Positions 31,083 to 39,600 of a stretch of DNA of 40,365 nt are shown piece after piece. The stretch's first letter is position 1; every line of letters begins with the position of its first letter. The position numbers were made by a program, and so were the translations under genes. The stretch spans positions 1 to 40,365 of the forward strand of contig JAFYRS010000007.1 in the NCBI GenBank assembly GCA_017546845.1, read 5' to 3'. This stretch comes from Akkermansia sp. Its GTDB lineage: Bacteria > Verrucomicrobiota > Verrucomicrobiia > Verrucomicrobiales > Akkermansiaceae. Under the pieces are notes generated by a model. That model was not told the DNA's origin and did no database searches. It saw only the letters and a program-made list of their open reading frames with translations.

Positions 31083-31916
31083 TCATTCTGCGGCCTCGCG
31101 GCATTTTTGATGATTTTTTTCAGCCGGAGGGCAAAGGGATGTGGCTTTAAGGTACAGCGCAGGTGCAAGAAGCAGCAGGGTGCAGGCGTAGGTTATCCAC
31201 ACGGCCTGGTCCAGGGCGATGGGAGATGCCGGGGGAGACTGGTAGTCTGCATCTCCGAACATGGTAAAGAGCAAACCATTTGTCACGAAGGCTGTGGCTG
31301 TGAGCAGAACGGATGATTTGCGTTTCTGTATCAACATGACTCCGCCCGCGGCGCCCAGAATGCCGGGGAGTAACAGTATCATGGCGGCGTTAAACCACAT
31401 CTGCCCGCATGCCAGCAGGCACAGCAGTGATAGCGGCAGGGTAATATAAGCATATCCCTGCTTCCGGCCGGTGCTCAGCACGCGGCAAAGTATCAGCGCA
31501 ATGCAGCTGCCATGCAGTACCCAGTCGAGATACTGGGCTGTCTGCCAGGGTGATGCTTCATGGTACCCGGTTAACCACGCGAAGATGTGAGGTAAGGCAT
31601 TGTAGCAGCAGGCCAGGCATGGAGCGCCGCACCAGAGTCCGGTGGAGGCAATGCTGCCCAGGGCACGGGGCAGCTGTTGGTGGTGCCCGGCGATGTGAAG
31701 GGCAGCCTGGGCGCACTGGGATGCCGCTGCGGTGGTGACCATCAGGGCGCCTGCCATGAAGACGCCCAGTGGAAGCACGCCGCGCAAATCCCAGAAGGTG
31801 TAGGTTCCCCAGAGTGTGGCGCTGCTGAGCGGGGTTGCCTGGGCAGCGGTGCGCAGCACGGCCTGCACCAGAAGAAGCACGGCTACCAGAGCCAGCAGGA
31901 AAAGACGATTCCGCAT
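31083..31916 (-). CDS. Polytopic membrane protein, unknown function
   Basis: This is a 277-residue protein with about seven or eight hydrophobic segments, starting with LFLLALVAVLLLVQAVL and including LGVFMAGALMVTTAAA, LCLLACGQMWFNAAMILLLP and WITYACTLLLLAPALYLKA. Several Cys and His residues lie in loops (GLWCGAPCLACCYNALPHIF), which might bind metal or heme, but no known motif fits. The start at 31916 leads directly into the first helix and lies 19 nt after the map stop; a longer reading to 31970 overlaps map. I do not recognise the family. It is co-transcribed between map and the 676-residue gene. Confidence 0.72.
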   Translation of the reverse strand: MRNRLFLLALVAVLLLVQAVLRTAAQATPLSSATLWGTYTFWDLRGVLPLGVFMAGALMVTTAAASQCAQAALHIAGHHQQLPRALGSIASTGLWCGAPCLACCYNALPHIFAWLTGYHEASPWQTAQYLDWVLHGSCIALILCRVLSTGRKQGYAYITLPLSLLCLLACGQMWFNAAMILLLPGILGAAGGVMLIQKRKSSVLLTATAFVTNGLLFTMFGDADYQSPPASPIALDQAVWITYACTLLLLAPALYLKATSLCPPAEKNHQKCREAAE

Positions 31917-31935
31917 TGCGGATGGCGGGCGGTGG

Positions 31936-32733
31936 TTACAGGGTGATGCCCAGCTGCTCCGGCAGGGCAATGCGGGGGCGCTCTGTCAGGATTTCGCCAC
32001 CGTTCGGGCCTACTGCTACCATGTGTTCAAAGTGGGCAGCCCAGGAGCCGTCGCTGGTCACGGCGGTCCAGTCATCGCCCAGCACGCGCACGCGGTAGGA
32101 GCCCAGGGTAATCATGGGCTCGATGGCCAGAATCATGCCGCGCTTCAGGCGGGGCAGGGGGTAATTCGGGCGGTAGTTCGGAATCTGCGGCTCCTCGTGC
32201 AGGTGGCGACCCACGCCGTGTCCTACGTAATCGCGCACAATGCCGAATCCGAAGGGACGCACATAGTCCTCAATGGCGCCGCAGACCTCCATGAGGGAAT
32301 TCCCCTGTTTTGCGGCGGCAATGCCACGGAAAAGCGCTTCTTCGGTCACGGCCATCAGGCGGCGGGCTTCCACGCTCACGCTGCTGCCCACGCCCACGGT
32401 CATGGCATTGTCACCGTACCAGCCATCCACAATGGCGCCGGCATCCAGACTCACGATATCGCCGTCGTGCAGCACGCGGCTGCCGCCGATGCCGTGCACA
32501 ATCTCCTCATTCACCGAGATGCAGAGCTGGCCGGGGTAGCCGCCGTAGCCCAGGAACGCATTGCCGCATTTCTTCCGCTTGAAGAGCTCTGCGGCGTAGT
32601 CATCAATGTCCTTGGTGGTGATGCCGGGGCGGATGATTTCCTGCAGCTCCATGAGGATGCGGGCCGATACCTCGCCGGCCTTGCGGAGCTTGCTGATTTC
32701 GTTCGGATTGCGTACGGGGATGCGGTCTGCCAT
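31936..32733 (-). CDS. map: Methionine aminopeptidase, type I
   Basis: This 265-residue enzyme removes the initiator Met from new proteins. All five metal ligands appear: Asp in VSLDAGAIVDGW, Asp in WYGDNAMTVG, His in YVGHGVGRHLHEEP, Glu in LAIEPMITLG and Glu in AAHFEHMVAVG. Length matches type I enzymes without an N-terminal extension. The reading frame remains open far upstream, but this would run antisense through lpxA; the ATG at 32733 (MADRIPVRNPNEISKLRKAG) has a promoter just upstream. It is divergent from lpxA and leads an operon with two membrane proteins. Confidence 0.97.
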   Translation of the reverse strand: MADRIPVRNPNEISKLRKAGEVSARILMELQEIIRPGITTKDIDDYAAELFKRKKCGNAFLGYGGYPGQLCISVNEEIVHGIGGSRVLHDGDIVSLDAGAIVDGWYGDNAMTVGVGSSVSVEARRLMAVTEEALFRGIAAAKQGNSLMEVCGAIEDYVRPFGFGIVRDYVGHGVGRHLHEEPQIPNYRPNYPLPRLKRGMILAIEPMITLGSYRVRVLGDDWTAVTSDGSWAAHFEHMVAVGPNGGEILTERPRIALPEQLGITL

Positions 32734-32744
32734 GGTGTGCGGGC

Positions 32745-32773
32745 ATTGTAGCACACCGTTCCGGCGGGGGCAA
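32745..32773 (-). promoter_or_regulatory. Promoter of the map operon, very short leader
   Basis: On the minus strand TTGCCC (32768-32773) and TACAAT (32745-32750) are 17 bases apart. The -10 ends 11 bases before the ATG, giving a leader of about 5 bases. Confidence 0.65.
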
Positions 32774-32826
32774 GTGCGGAACAATGCATTTTTGCCGGGA
32801 TAACAGCGGAAAATCTGATTTTGTGC

Positions 32827-32855
32827 TTGAAGCCGGGCGGGGCGGGGTGTAATAT
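32827..32855 (+). promoter_or_regulatory. Promoter of lpxA, leaderless geometry
   Basis: TTGAAG (32827-32832) and TAATAT (32850-32855) are 17 bases apart. Transcription would start at or one base before the lpxA ATG (32863), which excludes the other in-frame ATG at 32854 because it overlaps the -10. Confidence 0.55.
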
Positions 32856-32862
32856 GCAGGAT

Positions 32863-33654
32863 ATGGCAGAGATTCATCCTACAGCTATTGTTGACCCGAC
32901 TTGCGAGATTGCAGATGACGTCAAAATCGGGCCGTATTGTGTGGTGGGGCCGCATGTGCAGCTGGGTTCCGGCTGCGTGCTGCATAGTCATGTGGTGATT
33001 GGTGGCCCTTCCAAGTTCGGCAAGAATAACGAATTTTTCCCTTTCTGCACCATAGGTACCAAGACGCAGGACCTCAAGTATTCCGGTGAGCCGACCACGC
33101 TGGAAGTGGGGGATGGCAATGTATTCCGCGAATACTGCAACATCAACCGCTCCACCACGCCGGAACTGCGCACGGTGATTGGTTCGTACAATAACTTCCT
33201 GATTCATTCCCACTGCGGGCATGAATGCATCGTGGGCGACCACAACATCTTCTCCGGTTACGCCGCCGCCGCCGGTCACTGCGAAATCGGCAACTGGGTG
33301 ATTGTATCCGGCTGCGCCGCGCTGCACCAGTTTGTGCGCGTGGGCGACCACGCCATGGTGGGCGGCATGGCCAAGGCTACGCAGGACATCGCCCCGTATA
33401 TGATTGCCGAGGGCTCCCCCGCTAATCTGCGCGCCATCAACCAGGTGGGCCTTTCCCGCCGTGGGTTCTCGGATGAGGATATCCGCGCGCTGCGTTTCGC
33501 CTATCGCAAGCTCTTCCTCTACAAGGATAACAAGGGTGACAAGATGGAGGATAAGTTTGCTGAAGTCCTCGGGGATGAGAAGTACGGCAGCAATCCGCAC
33601 ATCAAGCACCTTGTGGACTTCCTGCGCGCCTCCCAGCGAGGTTTTGCCCGCTGA
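32863..33654 (+). CDS. lpxA: UDP-N-acetylglucosamine acyltransferase
   Basis: This 263-residue enzyme transfers an R-3-hydroxyacyl chain from ACP to UDP-GlcNAc, the first step of lipid A synthesis. The N-terminal two thirds form hexapeptide repeats of a left-handed beta-helix (IHPTAIVDPTCEIADDVKIG onward). HSHCGHECIVGDHN holds the catalytic His at about residue 120, matching His125 of E. coli, and GLSRRGFSDEDIRALRFAYR is the typical LpxA C-terminal helix start. Chain length specificity cannot be told. Usual neighbours lpxD, fabZ and lpxB are absent. Its stop overlaps the next ATG by one base. Its presence means the organism makes LPS. Confidence 0.95.
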   Translation: MAEIHPTAIVDPTCEIADDVKIGPYCVVGPHVQLGSGCVLHSHVVIGGPSKFGKNNEFFPFCTIGTKTQDLKYSGEPTTLEVGDGNVFREYCNINRSTTPELRTVIGSYNNFLIHSHCGHECIVGDHNIFSGYAAAAGHCEIGNWVIVSGCAALHQFVRVGDHAMVGGMAKATQDIAPYMIAEGSPANLRAINQVGLSRRGFSDEDIRALRFAYRKLFLYKDNKGDKMEDKFAEVLGDEKYGSNPHIKHLVDFLRASQRGFAR

Positions 33655-34319
33655 TGAAACCTTACCTTGTCTTTGACCTGGACGGCACCCTGGTTGATTC
33701 CCTGCCCGGAATAGCGGCGGGAATCAACCGTGCCTTGTCTGCCTGCGGGTATCCGGTGCACCCGCAGGAGGCAGTGCGCGCCATGATTGGCCGCGGAGCA
33801 GCCAATCTCTGCGCTCAGGCTATCGGCTATGCCGGCTCGGCAGAGGCGCCGCCGGAGCAGCTGGAGGCGGTGCATGCTGCTTTCCGCCGGGAATACCCCC
33901 ACTGCTGGTGTGGTGAGGAGTATACCCGTGCTTACGAGGGTATGACTGCCCTGCTGGAAAAACTGGCTGCTGCCGGGGCGCGCCTGGCGGTGCTTTCCAA
34001 CAAACCGCACGAGGTCACAGAGCCCATGGTGCGGCATCTGTTCCCGTCTGTTTCCTTTGATGTGGTGCTGGGCTATACCCCGGCGTTCCCCCGCAAGCCG
34101 AACCCGGCTTCCATGCATCACATTGCGGAGAAATGGGGTGTTTCCCCGGCAGAAATCACGCTGGTGGGCGATTCACTTTTCGATGCCCGCTGTGCGGAAA
34201 ATGCCGGTACCGGTCTGGTGCTGGTGGGCTGGGGCTATGCGGCAGATCCCGCCGCGCTGCGCGCCTGGCCTGCCCCGGTGTGTGAAACCATGGAGGAACT
34301 GGCGGCTCAGTTGTTATGA
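33654..34319 (+). CDS. HAD hydrolase, phosphoglycolate phosphatase type
   Basis: This is a 221-residue enzyme. Motif I is YLVFDLDGTLVDSLPG with nucleophile Asp9 and acid Asp11, motif II is LAVLSNKPHE, the motif III Lys is in FPRKPNPASM, and motif IV is ITLVGDSLFDARCAENAG. The helical cap between motifs I and II, and the DGTLVDS start, match Gph, which clears 2-phosphoglycolate from DNA repair; pyrophosphatase or beta-phosphoglucomutase relatives look similar. It overlaps lpxA by one base (TGATG) and the next gene by four (ATGA), so the three genes are tightly coupled. Confidence 0.88.
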   Translation: MKPYLVFDLDGTLVDSLPGIAAGINRALSACGYPVHPQEAVRAMIGRGAANLCAQAIGYAGSAEAPPEQLEAVHAAFRREYPHCWCGEEYTRAYEGMTALLEKLAAAGARLAVLSNKPHEVTEPMVRHLFPSVSFDVVLGYTPAFPRKPNPASMHHIAEKWGVSPAEITLVGDSLFDARCAENAGTGLVLVGWGYAADPAALRAWPAPVCETMEELAAQLL

Positions 34320-35245
34320 GGATAGTGGTGGCTGCATTTCTGGCATTCTGGGTGCTTCTGATGTCCGGCTGCACCGGGGCTCTGCTGGTGCACTACCTGG
34401 AGGAAAAATCAGAACCGCCATACGTTCCGGTATCGGCAGATGTCATAAATCCTGCTTACGAAGGCTGCCGGGTGCAGCTTCAAGCCAGGGCGTATACGGA
34501 TGAGTGGCTGGAGTTGCGGGATATAGGCGTGCGCTGCCAGGCTTTGCGGCTGAGCATGGAGACCGAAACCGGGGCGTGGAACGACGCACGCCGTAGCTGG
34601 GATTACGATGATTACCGGGGTGCGCCCCTACGCTCAAGAACGGCCTTTGCCCAGCGCGTGCGCATGGGGGCTTTTGAGTTGCGTTTCTCTGATGATGACT
34701 TGGAGTATGGGGCGCTTCCGACTAAATTACATGCGGAGCTTGTGAACTTGCCGGAAAGCTGGCGTCCCCATGCCCGTGAAGTAGCGGGTGATGACTGGGA
34801 ATTGAAGATGGAGCTGGTGGGTAATCCTTCCCGCACCATTACCTGTACCATGGTGGAGAATGGCCGTGAACTGGTCGTGCGCGGTGTGCAGCGGGGGAAC
34901 AGGATTTTTCCTGTACACGGCATTGAAGAAAGTGAACACGACTGGCAGATGTATGACCGGAGGAGAGATGAGTTCCTGCTGGAGAAAACGCTGTTTCCTG
35001 CGCTTGTGTCGCTGGCAGTGCCAGCGCTGCTGCTGGGGATTTTCCGTGTGTTGAAGTGGCGGCCGGGGCAGAAGAAAGATAAACTGGCGATTGGGCTGAT
35101 GCTGGCGCTGGATGCGGCGGCTTTCCTTGTGTGCGGCGGTTGGGCGTATCCTGCCTGTGCCTGTGCCTGCGGTGTTGTGCTGCTGTTCTCGTGCTGCTGG
35201 ATTGTGAGGGTAATCCGTCGTTTTGGCGTTGACGCTGAAACTTGA
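34316..35245 (+). CDS. TMEM43-like membrane protein, possible lipoprotein
   Basis: This is a 309-residue protein. The N-terminus (VVAAFLAFWVLLMSGC) is a hydrophobic helix that also ends in a lipobox-like sequence. The large middle domain shows the layout I associate with bacterial TMEM43-family proteins: VPVSADVINPAYEGCRVQLQ, then CQALRLSMETETGAW, then RVRMGAFELRFSDDDLE. The C-terminus has two or three membrane helices (LFPALVSLAVPALLLGIFRV and later), fewer than the four usual in the family. Function of bacterial members is unclear; a role in membrane organisation is likely. It is coupled to the preceding phosphatase gene by a 4-base overlap. The family assignment was made by eye. Confidence 0.62.
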   Translation: MRIVVAAFLAFWVLLMSGCTGALLVHYLEEKSEPPYVPVSADVINPAYEGCRVQLQARAYTDEWLELRDIGVRCQALRLSMETETGAWNDARRSWDYDDYRGAPLRSRTAFAQRVRMGAFELRFSDDDLEYGALPTKLHAELVNLPESWRPHAREVAGDDWELKMELVGNPSRTITCTMVENGRELVVRGVQRGNRIFPVHGIEESEHDWQMYDRRRDEFLLEKTLFPALVSLAVPALLLGIFRVLKWRPGQKKDKLAIGLMLALDAAAFLVCGGWAYPACACACGVVLLFSCCWIVRVIRRFGVDAET

Positions 35246-35257
35246 TGAGTGTATGAT
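35229..35257 (+). promoter_or_regulatory. Promoter of the AI-2E-family gene, leaderless geometry
   Basis: TTGACG (35229-35234) and TATGAT (35252-35257) are 17 bases apart, and the -10 lies exactly at -12 to -7 of the ATG at 35264. The promoter overlaps the last codons of the upstream gene. Confidence 0.65.
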
Positions 35258-35263
35258 GGTTCT

Positions 35264-36511
35264 ATGAAAATTCAGGATAAGGATATTCCTTCCATGTTCC
35301 AGCGTAAAGTGTGCTGGGCGGCTCTTACCGGGCTGGCTCTGCTGGTAGTGGTAGCGCTGGTGTGTGGCTTCTTGTTTGGAGTGGGCAGCCTTTTTGTGGC
35401 GCTGGAGCCCGTGTTGCTGCCGGTGGTGATTGCTGGCTTCCTGGCCTATCTCCTTTCTCCCTGTGTGGCGCTGGTGCAGCGGCGCATCACGAAGCGCCTC
35501 TGGGCGGTGGTGACGGTGATGCTGCTGGCAGGGGCGGCCCTGGTGGCGCTGGGGTGGACGATTGTGCCGCCGCTGGTGCAGCAGACGGGTGATTTGATTT
35601 CCAAGCGTGAGCAGATTCTGGAAAGTGTGGTAGAGGGTGGTAAGACCCAGATGGCTGAAAACCGCCTGTTACAGCAGGGGGTGGATATGCTTTACAGTAA
35701 GACCCTTAAGGATGCACGTGCGGCAGAGCTGCCGGTGGAGGATTATGAGAACCTTTCCCAGGAAACAACTTATGAAGGGAAGTTGAAGGCGATTCTCAGC
35801 TTCAATTCGTCCTACCTCACAGAGACGCTCATGGCGTGGCTGACGGCGGGTTCCCGGGCTCTTTCCGGGGTCACGATGGCTCTGGTCGGCACGGTGATGG
35901 TGCCTGTATTCCTCTTCTACTTCCTGCTGGAAAGCACCAGCATTGCGCAGAACTGGCACACGGTGCTGCCTATCCGCCGTTCCGCTTTCCGTGAGGAAGT
36001 GGTGGCCACCCTGCAGGAAATCAACAACTACATCATTTCCTTTGTGCGTGGGCAGATGCTCGTGAGCGTGATTGATGGTGTGATTCTGGCTGTGGCATTG
36101 AAAATCATGGGCTTGCCCTATGCCATCACCATTGCTGCCGCCGCTGCCCTGCTGGGGATTATCCCCTACCTGGGCATGATTGGTACCTGGATTCCGGCGG
36201 TGTTGATTGCCTGGTTCACCTGGCACGATGTGAGCCACGTGCTCATCGTGAGTGCTATCTTTGGTTGCGTGAGCCAGTTTGACGGCTGGGTGCTGCAGCC
36301 GCGCATCGTGGGCAGCCGGGTGAAGATGCATGACCTCACGGTGATGTTCTCGGTGCTATTCTGGAGCTTTGTCATCGGTGGTGTGGTCGGTGCGCTGCTG
36401 GCGGTGCCGCTCACGGCTTCCATCAAGGTGTTGTTTACGCGCTACATCTGGTCCTCCTACCGCAAGGAAACGGAAGGAAGTACGAAGTGCGAGGTGCGAA
36501 GTACGAAGTGA
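35264..36511 (+). CDS. AI-2E family transporter (PerM/YdiK-like)
   Basis: This is a 415-residue membrane protein with about eight hydrophobic segments. The family pattern is clear: a first helix pair, VLLPVVIAGFLAYLLSPCVA, a long amphipathic periplasmic part (about 105-190), then VPVFLFYFLLES, IISFVRGQMLVSVIDGVILA, LGIIPYLGMIGTWIPAVLIA and VGALLAVPLTASIKVLFTRY. Members include proposed AI-2 exporters and Na/H-type antiporters, so the substrate is open. The ATG at 35264 was chosen over a GTG at 35249 because of the promoter. The last twelve codons are contributed by a heptamer repeat, which explains the odd C-terminal tail. Confidence 0.88.
   Translation: MKIQDKDIPSMFQRKVCWAALTGLALLVVVALVCGFLFGVGSLFVALEPVLLPVVIAGFLAYLLSPCVALVQRRITKRLWAVVTVMLLAGAALVALGWTIVPPLVQQTGDLISKREQILESVVEGGKTQMAENRLLQQGVDMLYSKTLKDARAAELPVEDYENLSQETTYEGKLKAILSFNSSYLTETLMAWLTAGSRALSGVTMALVGTVMVPVFLFYFLLESTSIAQNWHTVLPIRRSAFREEVVATLQEINNYIISFVRGQMLVSVIDGVILAVALKIMGLPYAITIAAAAALLGIIPYLGMIGTWIPAVLIAWFTWHDVSHVLIVSAIFGCVSQFDGWVLQPRIVGSRVKMHDLTVMFSVLFWSFVIGGVVGALLAVPLTASIKVLFTRYIWSSYRKETEGSTKCEVRSTK
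36477..36511. repeat. Five tandem heptamers at the 3' end of the AI-2E-family gene
   Basis: The units are GAAGTAC, GAAGTGC, GAGGTGC, GAAGTAC and GAAGTGA, exactly contiguous. They encode the C-terminal tail and the stop codon (TGA in the last unit). Because seven is not a multiple of three, gain or loss of a unit would shift the frame and move the stop. Confidence 0.9.
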
Positions 36512-36520
36512 GGAATTCCC

Positions 36521-36535
36521 TGCGCCGGAGGCGCA
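36521..36535 (+). terminator. Small hairpin after the AI-2E-family gene
   Basis: TGCGCC (36521-36526) and GGCGCA (36530-36535) form a 6-bp stem with a GGA loop, 9 bases past the stop. No strong U-run follows, so the terminator call is weak. Confidence 0.4.
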
Positions 36536-36602
36536 GCTGATTTCCAATTTGTCCTTTGTACCTCCATATTGAGTCATATTTGCTTGACAGGCAGGCGCGG
36601 GC

Positions 36603-36631
36603 TTGCAAATGGCAGGCTGTTGTGCTACAAT
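36603..36631 (+). promoter_or_regulatory. Promoter of secA
   Basis: TTGCAA (36603-36608) and TACAAT (36626-36631) are 17 bases apart. The leader before secA would be about 57 bases. A perfect TTGACA begins 20 bases upstream of the TTGCAA (36583-36588) but has no -10 at a good distance. Confidence 0.72.
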
Positions 36632-36694
36632 CGCGCACCGCACGCGTGAGGCGCGGGCGTGATGCCGTACTGTTTTACCTGAAAGTTTTCTGAT

Positions 36695-39600
36695 ATGATT
36701 AAGTGGATTCTGAACAAAATCGTGGGTTCCAAGAACCAGCGCGAAGTGCGCAAGCTCAAGCCGGTTGTACGCCGTATTCTGGATCTGGAAAAGTCCTGGG
36801 AGGGGAAAGACCGTGACTTCCTGGTGGGTAAGACCCGCGAGTGGCAGGCGCACCTGCACCGCTTCACCCCCATGGACCTGCCGACCCGCGGTGTGGTGCT
36901 GGCTGCTGCCCCGGAGCAGCTGGAGCAATACGCCGGGATGCTGAATACCCGTTTTGAATCCCTGGCTCCCGAGTTCCCGAAGCTGCCCAAGGTGGAGGCC
37001 ACGGTGGAATCCATCGAGGCTGGTAAGAAGGCCCTGGCTGAGATTGAGCCCAAGTTTGCCAAACTGCGCGCCAAGTATCTGGAAACGATTCTGCCCGAGG
37101 CCTTTGCCGTGGTGAAATGTGCTGCCCGCCTGATGTGCGGCCAGACGGTGGATGTGTGCGGTACCCCCATCAAGTGGGACATGGTACACTTCGATGTGCA
37201 GCTCATCGGTGGTATCGCGCTGCACCGCGGCTTCATTGCCGAAATGGCTACGGGTGAGGGCAAGACCCTCGTGGCTACGCTGCCGGTGTACCTGAACGCC
37301 CTGACCGGCATGGGCGTGCACGTGGTGACGGTGAACGATTATCTCGCCCGCCGCGACTCCATGTGGATGGGGGCCCTGTTCTCCTTCCTCGGCCTTAGCA
37401 TCGGCTGCATCCAGAGCATGATGCCCAGCGACCTGCGCCGCCAGCAGTACGCCAAGGACATCACCTACGGTACCAACTCCGAATTCGGTTTCGACTACCT
37501 GCGCGACAACGGCATGGCCTCCAGCAAGGAAGCCCAGGTGCAGCGCGGGCACTACTTCGCCATCATTGACGAGGTGGACTCCATCCTCATTGACGAAGCC
37601 CGCACGCCGCTCATCATCTCCGGCCCGGCTGTCATCGAGCACGAGCAGCAGTACGACACCCTCAAGCCGCTCATCGAGAAGGTGGTGCGCAAGCAGGTGG
37701 AGCTGTGCAACGGCCTCATGCAGAAGGCTATGGAATATGCCAAGGCCGGCGACCCCGAGCGCGCAGGCCGCTGCCTGTTCAAGGTGAAGCTGGGCCAGCC
37801 GCGTAACCGCGCCTACATGCGCTCCCAGCAGGACCCGGAATACCGCCGCATGGTGGAGAAGTACGAGCTGTTCCTCTACCAGGACCCCCGCAAGATTGAG
37901 CTCTTCAAGCTCAAGGAAGAGCTTTACTACACCATCGATGAGAAGACCCACGATGCCGACCTCATGGAAATGGGGCGCGAAATCATCAGCCCCGGGCATC
38001 CGGAGAACTTTGTGCTGCCGGATATCGGCACCGAGTTCGTGAACATCGACGAGGACGAGAAGCTCAGCGAGCGCGAGAAGGAAGCCCGCAAGACTGCCCT
38101 CATGAAGCGCCTGGATGAAACCGGCGTGCGCCTGCACACCACTAGCCAGCTGCTCAAGGCCTACACCATCTACGAGCGCGATGTGGAGTACGTGGTGAAG
38201 GACAATAAGATTGTCATCATCGACCAGAATACCGGCCGCGAAATGCCCGGCCGCCGCTGGAGCGAAGGCCTGCACCAGGCTGTGGAAGCCAAGGAAGGCG
38301 TGGAGGTGGAGGCAGAGAACATGACCTACGCCACCATCACCATCCAGAACTACTTCCGCCTGTATTCCCGCCTGGCTGGTATGACTGGTACGGCAGAGAC
38401 GGAAGCCGCTGAGTTCCACGATATCTACAAGCTGGATGTGCTGCCGATTCCCACGAACCGCCCCTGCATCCGCGAGGACCAGAATGATTTGATTTTCCGC
38501 AGCCGCCGCGAGAAGTACAACGCCGTGGTGGGCAAGATTGTGGAGCTGCACAAGAAGGGGCAGCCCGTGCTGGTCGGTACGGCCAGCGTGGAAGCTTCCG
38601 AGACTCTTTCCCGCATGCTGAGCTTTGCCAAGGTGCCGCATGAGGTGCTGAACGCCAAGAACCACCAGCGCGAAGCCGAGATTGTGGCCCGCGCCGGCCA
38701 GCGCGGCGCTGTGACCGTGTCCACCAATATGGCCGGTCGTGGTACCGATATCAAGCTGGGTGAAGGCGTAGCAGAGCTGGGCGGCCTCTTTGTGCTGGGC
38801 ACAGAGCGCTATGAATCCCGCCGCATCGACCGCCAGCTGCGCGGCCGTTGCTCCCGCCAGGGCGACCCCGGCGGCTCGCAGTTCTTCCTGTCCTTTGAGG
38901 ATGACCTGATGCGCAATTTCGGCGGCAGCGAACGCATGACCAAGATGATGGACCGCTTCGGCATGCAGGAGGGTGAGGCCGTGGAAAACGCGCTCATGAA
39001 CCGCATCATCGAAGGCGCGCAGAAGCGCGTGGAGCAGCGCAACTACATGTGGCGCAAGCATGTGCTGGATTATGATGATGTGATGAACCAGCAGCGCATG
39101 ATTGTCTACGCCATGCGTAACGATGCCCTGCTGTGCGAAGACCCCCGCGAAATGCTTTACGAGTGCCTGGTGAACGGCACGCACAACAAGTGCGACCTCT
39201 ACCTCAATGAGGACGAGACGGGTGCATTCCGCTACACCGACCTGCTGCAGTGGGTGAACTCTACCTTCCCCATGGGCTGGAGCGAGAAGGAGTCTGATTT
39301 GAAGGGCAAGACCCCGGAGGAAGTGGCTGAACTCATCATCAACCGCGTGAAGGAGATGTACGAGAAGAAGGTGGCCGGGGAACGCCCCGACCGCATCGAC
39401 CAGATGGAACGCTCCATCATGCTGCAGGCCATTGACAAGCTCTGGCAGAAGCACCTGACGGATATGGACGCCCTGCGCGAGGGTGTGCGCCTGCGTGCCC
39501 AGGGCCAGCGTGACCCGCTGGTGGAATACAAGCGCGAGGCCTACAGCATCTTCGAGAGCCTGATGCAGAACATCGACTACGAGATTCTCAACGGCATGTT

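Noticed and set aside
32734..33609. N-terminal extension of methionine aminopeptidase to 557 codons
   Set aside because: The extension is antisense to lpxA, and a promoter lies just before the ATG at 32733.
36477..36511. CRISPR-like repeats
   Set aside because: Units are 7 bases, contiguous and without spacers; no cas gene is present in the window.
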